A stretch of 5,594 nt of DNA from contig USBT01000058.1 of the NCBI GenBank assembly GCA_900553025.1, positions 1 through 5,594 on the forward strand. Direction: 5' to 3'. Source of the stretch: an uncultured Eubacteriales bacterium. GTDB taxonomy: Bacteria; Bacillota; Clostridia; Peptostreptococcales; Anaerovoracaceae. Of the stretch, positions 5,536 to 5,594 are shown one piece after another (position 1 is the stretch's first letter; every line of letters begins with the position of its first letter). Under the pieces are notes generated by a model. The model saw only the letters and a program-made list of their open reading frames with translations, made no database searches and had not been told where the DNA came from. Both the position numbers and the translations under genes were made by a program.

Positions 5536-5594
5536 GCTGTTGTAGCTCAGTAGGTAGAGCACTTCCTTGGTAAGGAAGAGGTTCGGCAGTTCAA
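5536..5594 (+). tRNA. tRNA-Thr (anticodon GGU), cut by the window end
   Basis: The acceptor 5' strand GCTGTTG (5536-5542) is followed by T8-A9, the D arm GCTC-AGTAGGTA-GAGC (5545-5560), the anticodon arm CTTCC-TTGGTAA-GGAAG (5562-5578) with anticodon GGT at 5569-5571, a variable region AGGTTC, the T stem GGCAG and TTCAA of the T loop. The anticodon reads ACC/ACU threonine codons. The 3' part of the T arm and acceptor lie beyond the window. The variable region appears to be 6 nt rather than the usual 5. Confidence 0.95.

Overview
The window is best read as a composite of three DNA sources, not one chromosome segment. (1) Positions 1 to about 54 are GAATG/GGAAT pentamer repeats plus the 10-mer CAACTCGAGT, which resembles human satellite III. 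(2) About 55 to roughly 1011-1050 is GC-rich bacterial DNA with a dedA-type membrane protein gene on the minus strand (broken at the satellite junction), a 223-bp divergent intergenic region, and the first half of a serine acetyltransferase gene (cysE). (3) From about 1040 to the end is AT-richer, Firmicutes/Clostridia-like DNA. As counted by hand, 781-840 has 40 G+C of 60, 1141-1200 has 27 of 60 and 1201-1260 has 24 of 60. The second junction falls inside the most conserved part of cysE, so the reading frame stays open and encodes a hybrid protein of plausible length.

The right-hand part is a tightly packed plus-strand operon: cysE (3' half) - cysS - mrnC - thyA - folA - rlmB. Spacings are a 14-nt overlap, a 1-nt overlap, 23 nt, 27 nt and 1 nt. 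It is followed by a good promoter and a tRNA-Thr(GGU) gene cut off by the window end. The cysE-cysS-mrnC-rlmB order is the classic Firmicutes arrangement known from Bacillus and clostridia. With the clostridial-type DHFR and ThyA sequences, it points to an anaerobic member of the Clostridia, perhaps near Eubacteriales family XIII; that placement is a guess. The GC-rich left part could be coriobacterial/actinobacterial or proteobacterial and I cannot decide which. The satellite fragment suggests a human-associated metagenome.

Functionally the operon joins cysteine supply and use (CysE makes O-acetylserine, CysS charges tRNA-Cys), 23S rRNA processing and modification (Mini-RNase III and an RlmB-type 2'-O-methyltransferase), and the thymidylate cycle (ThyA consumes methylene-THF and yields DHF; FolA reduces it back). 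All genes are recognisable housekeeping families. I found no undescribed system. The most notable results are the two junctions, the thyA-folA pair inside the cysS-mrnC-rlmB operon, a DHFR lacking the usual active-site Trp, and an apparent extra base in the tRNA variable loop.
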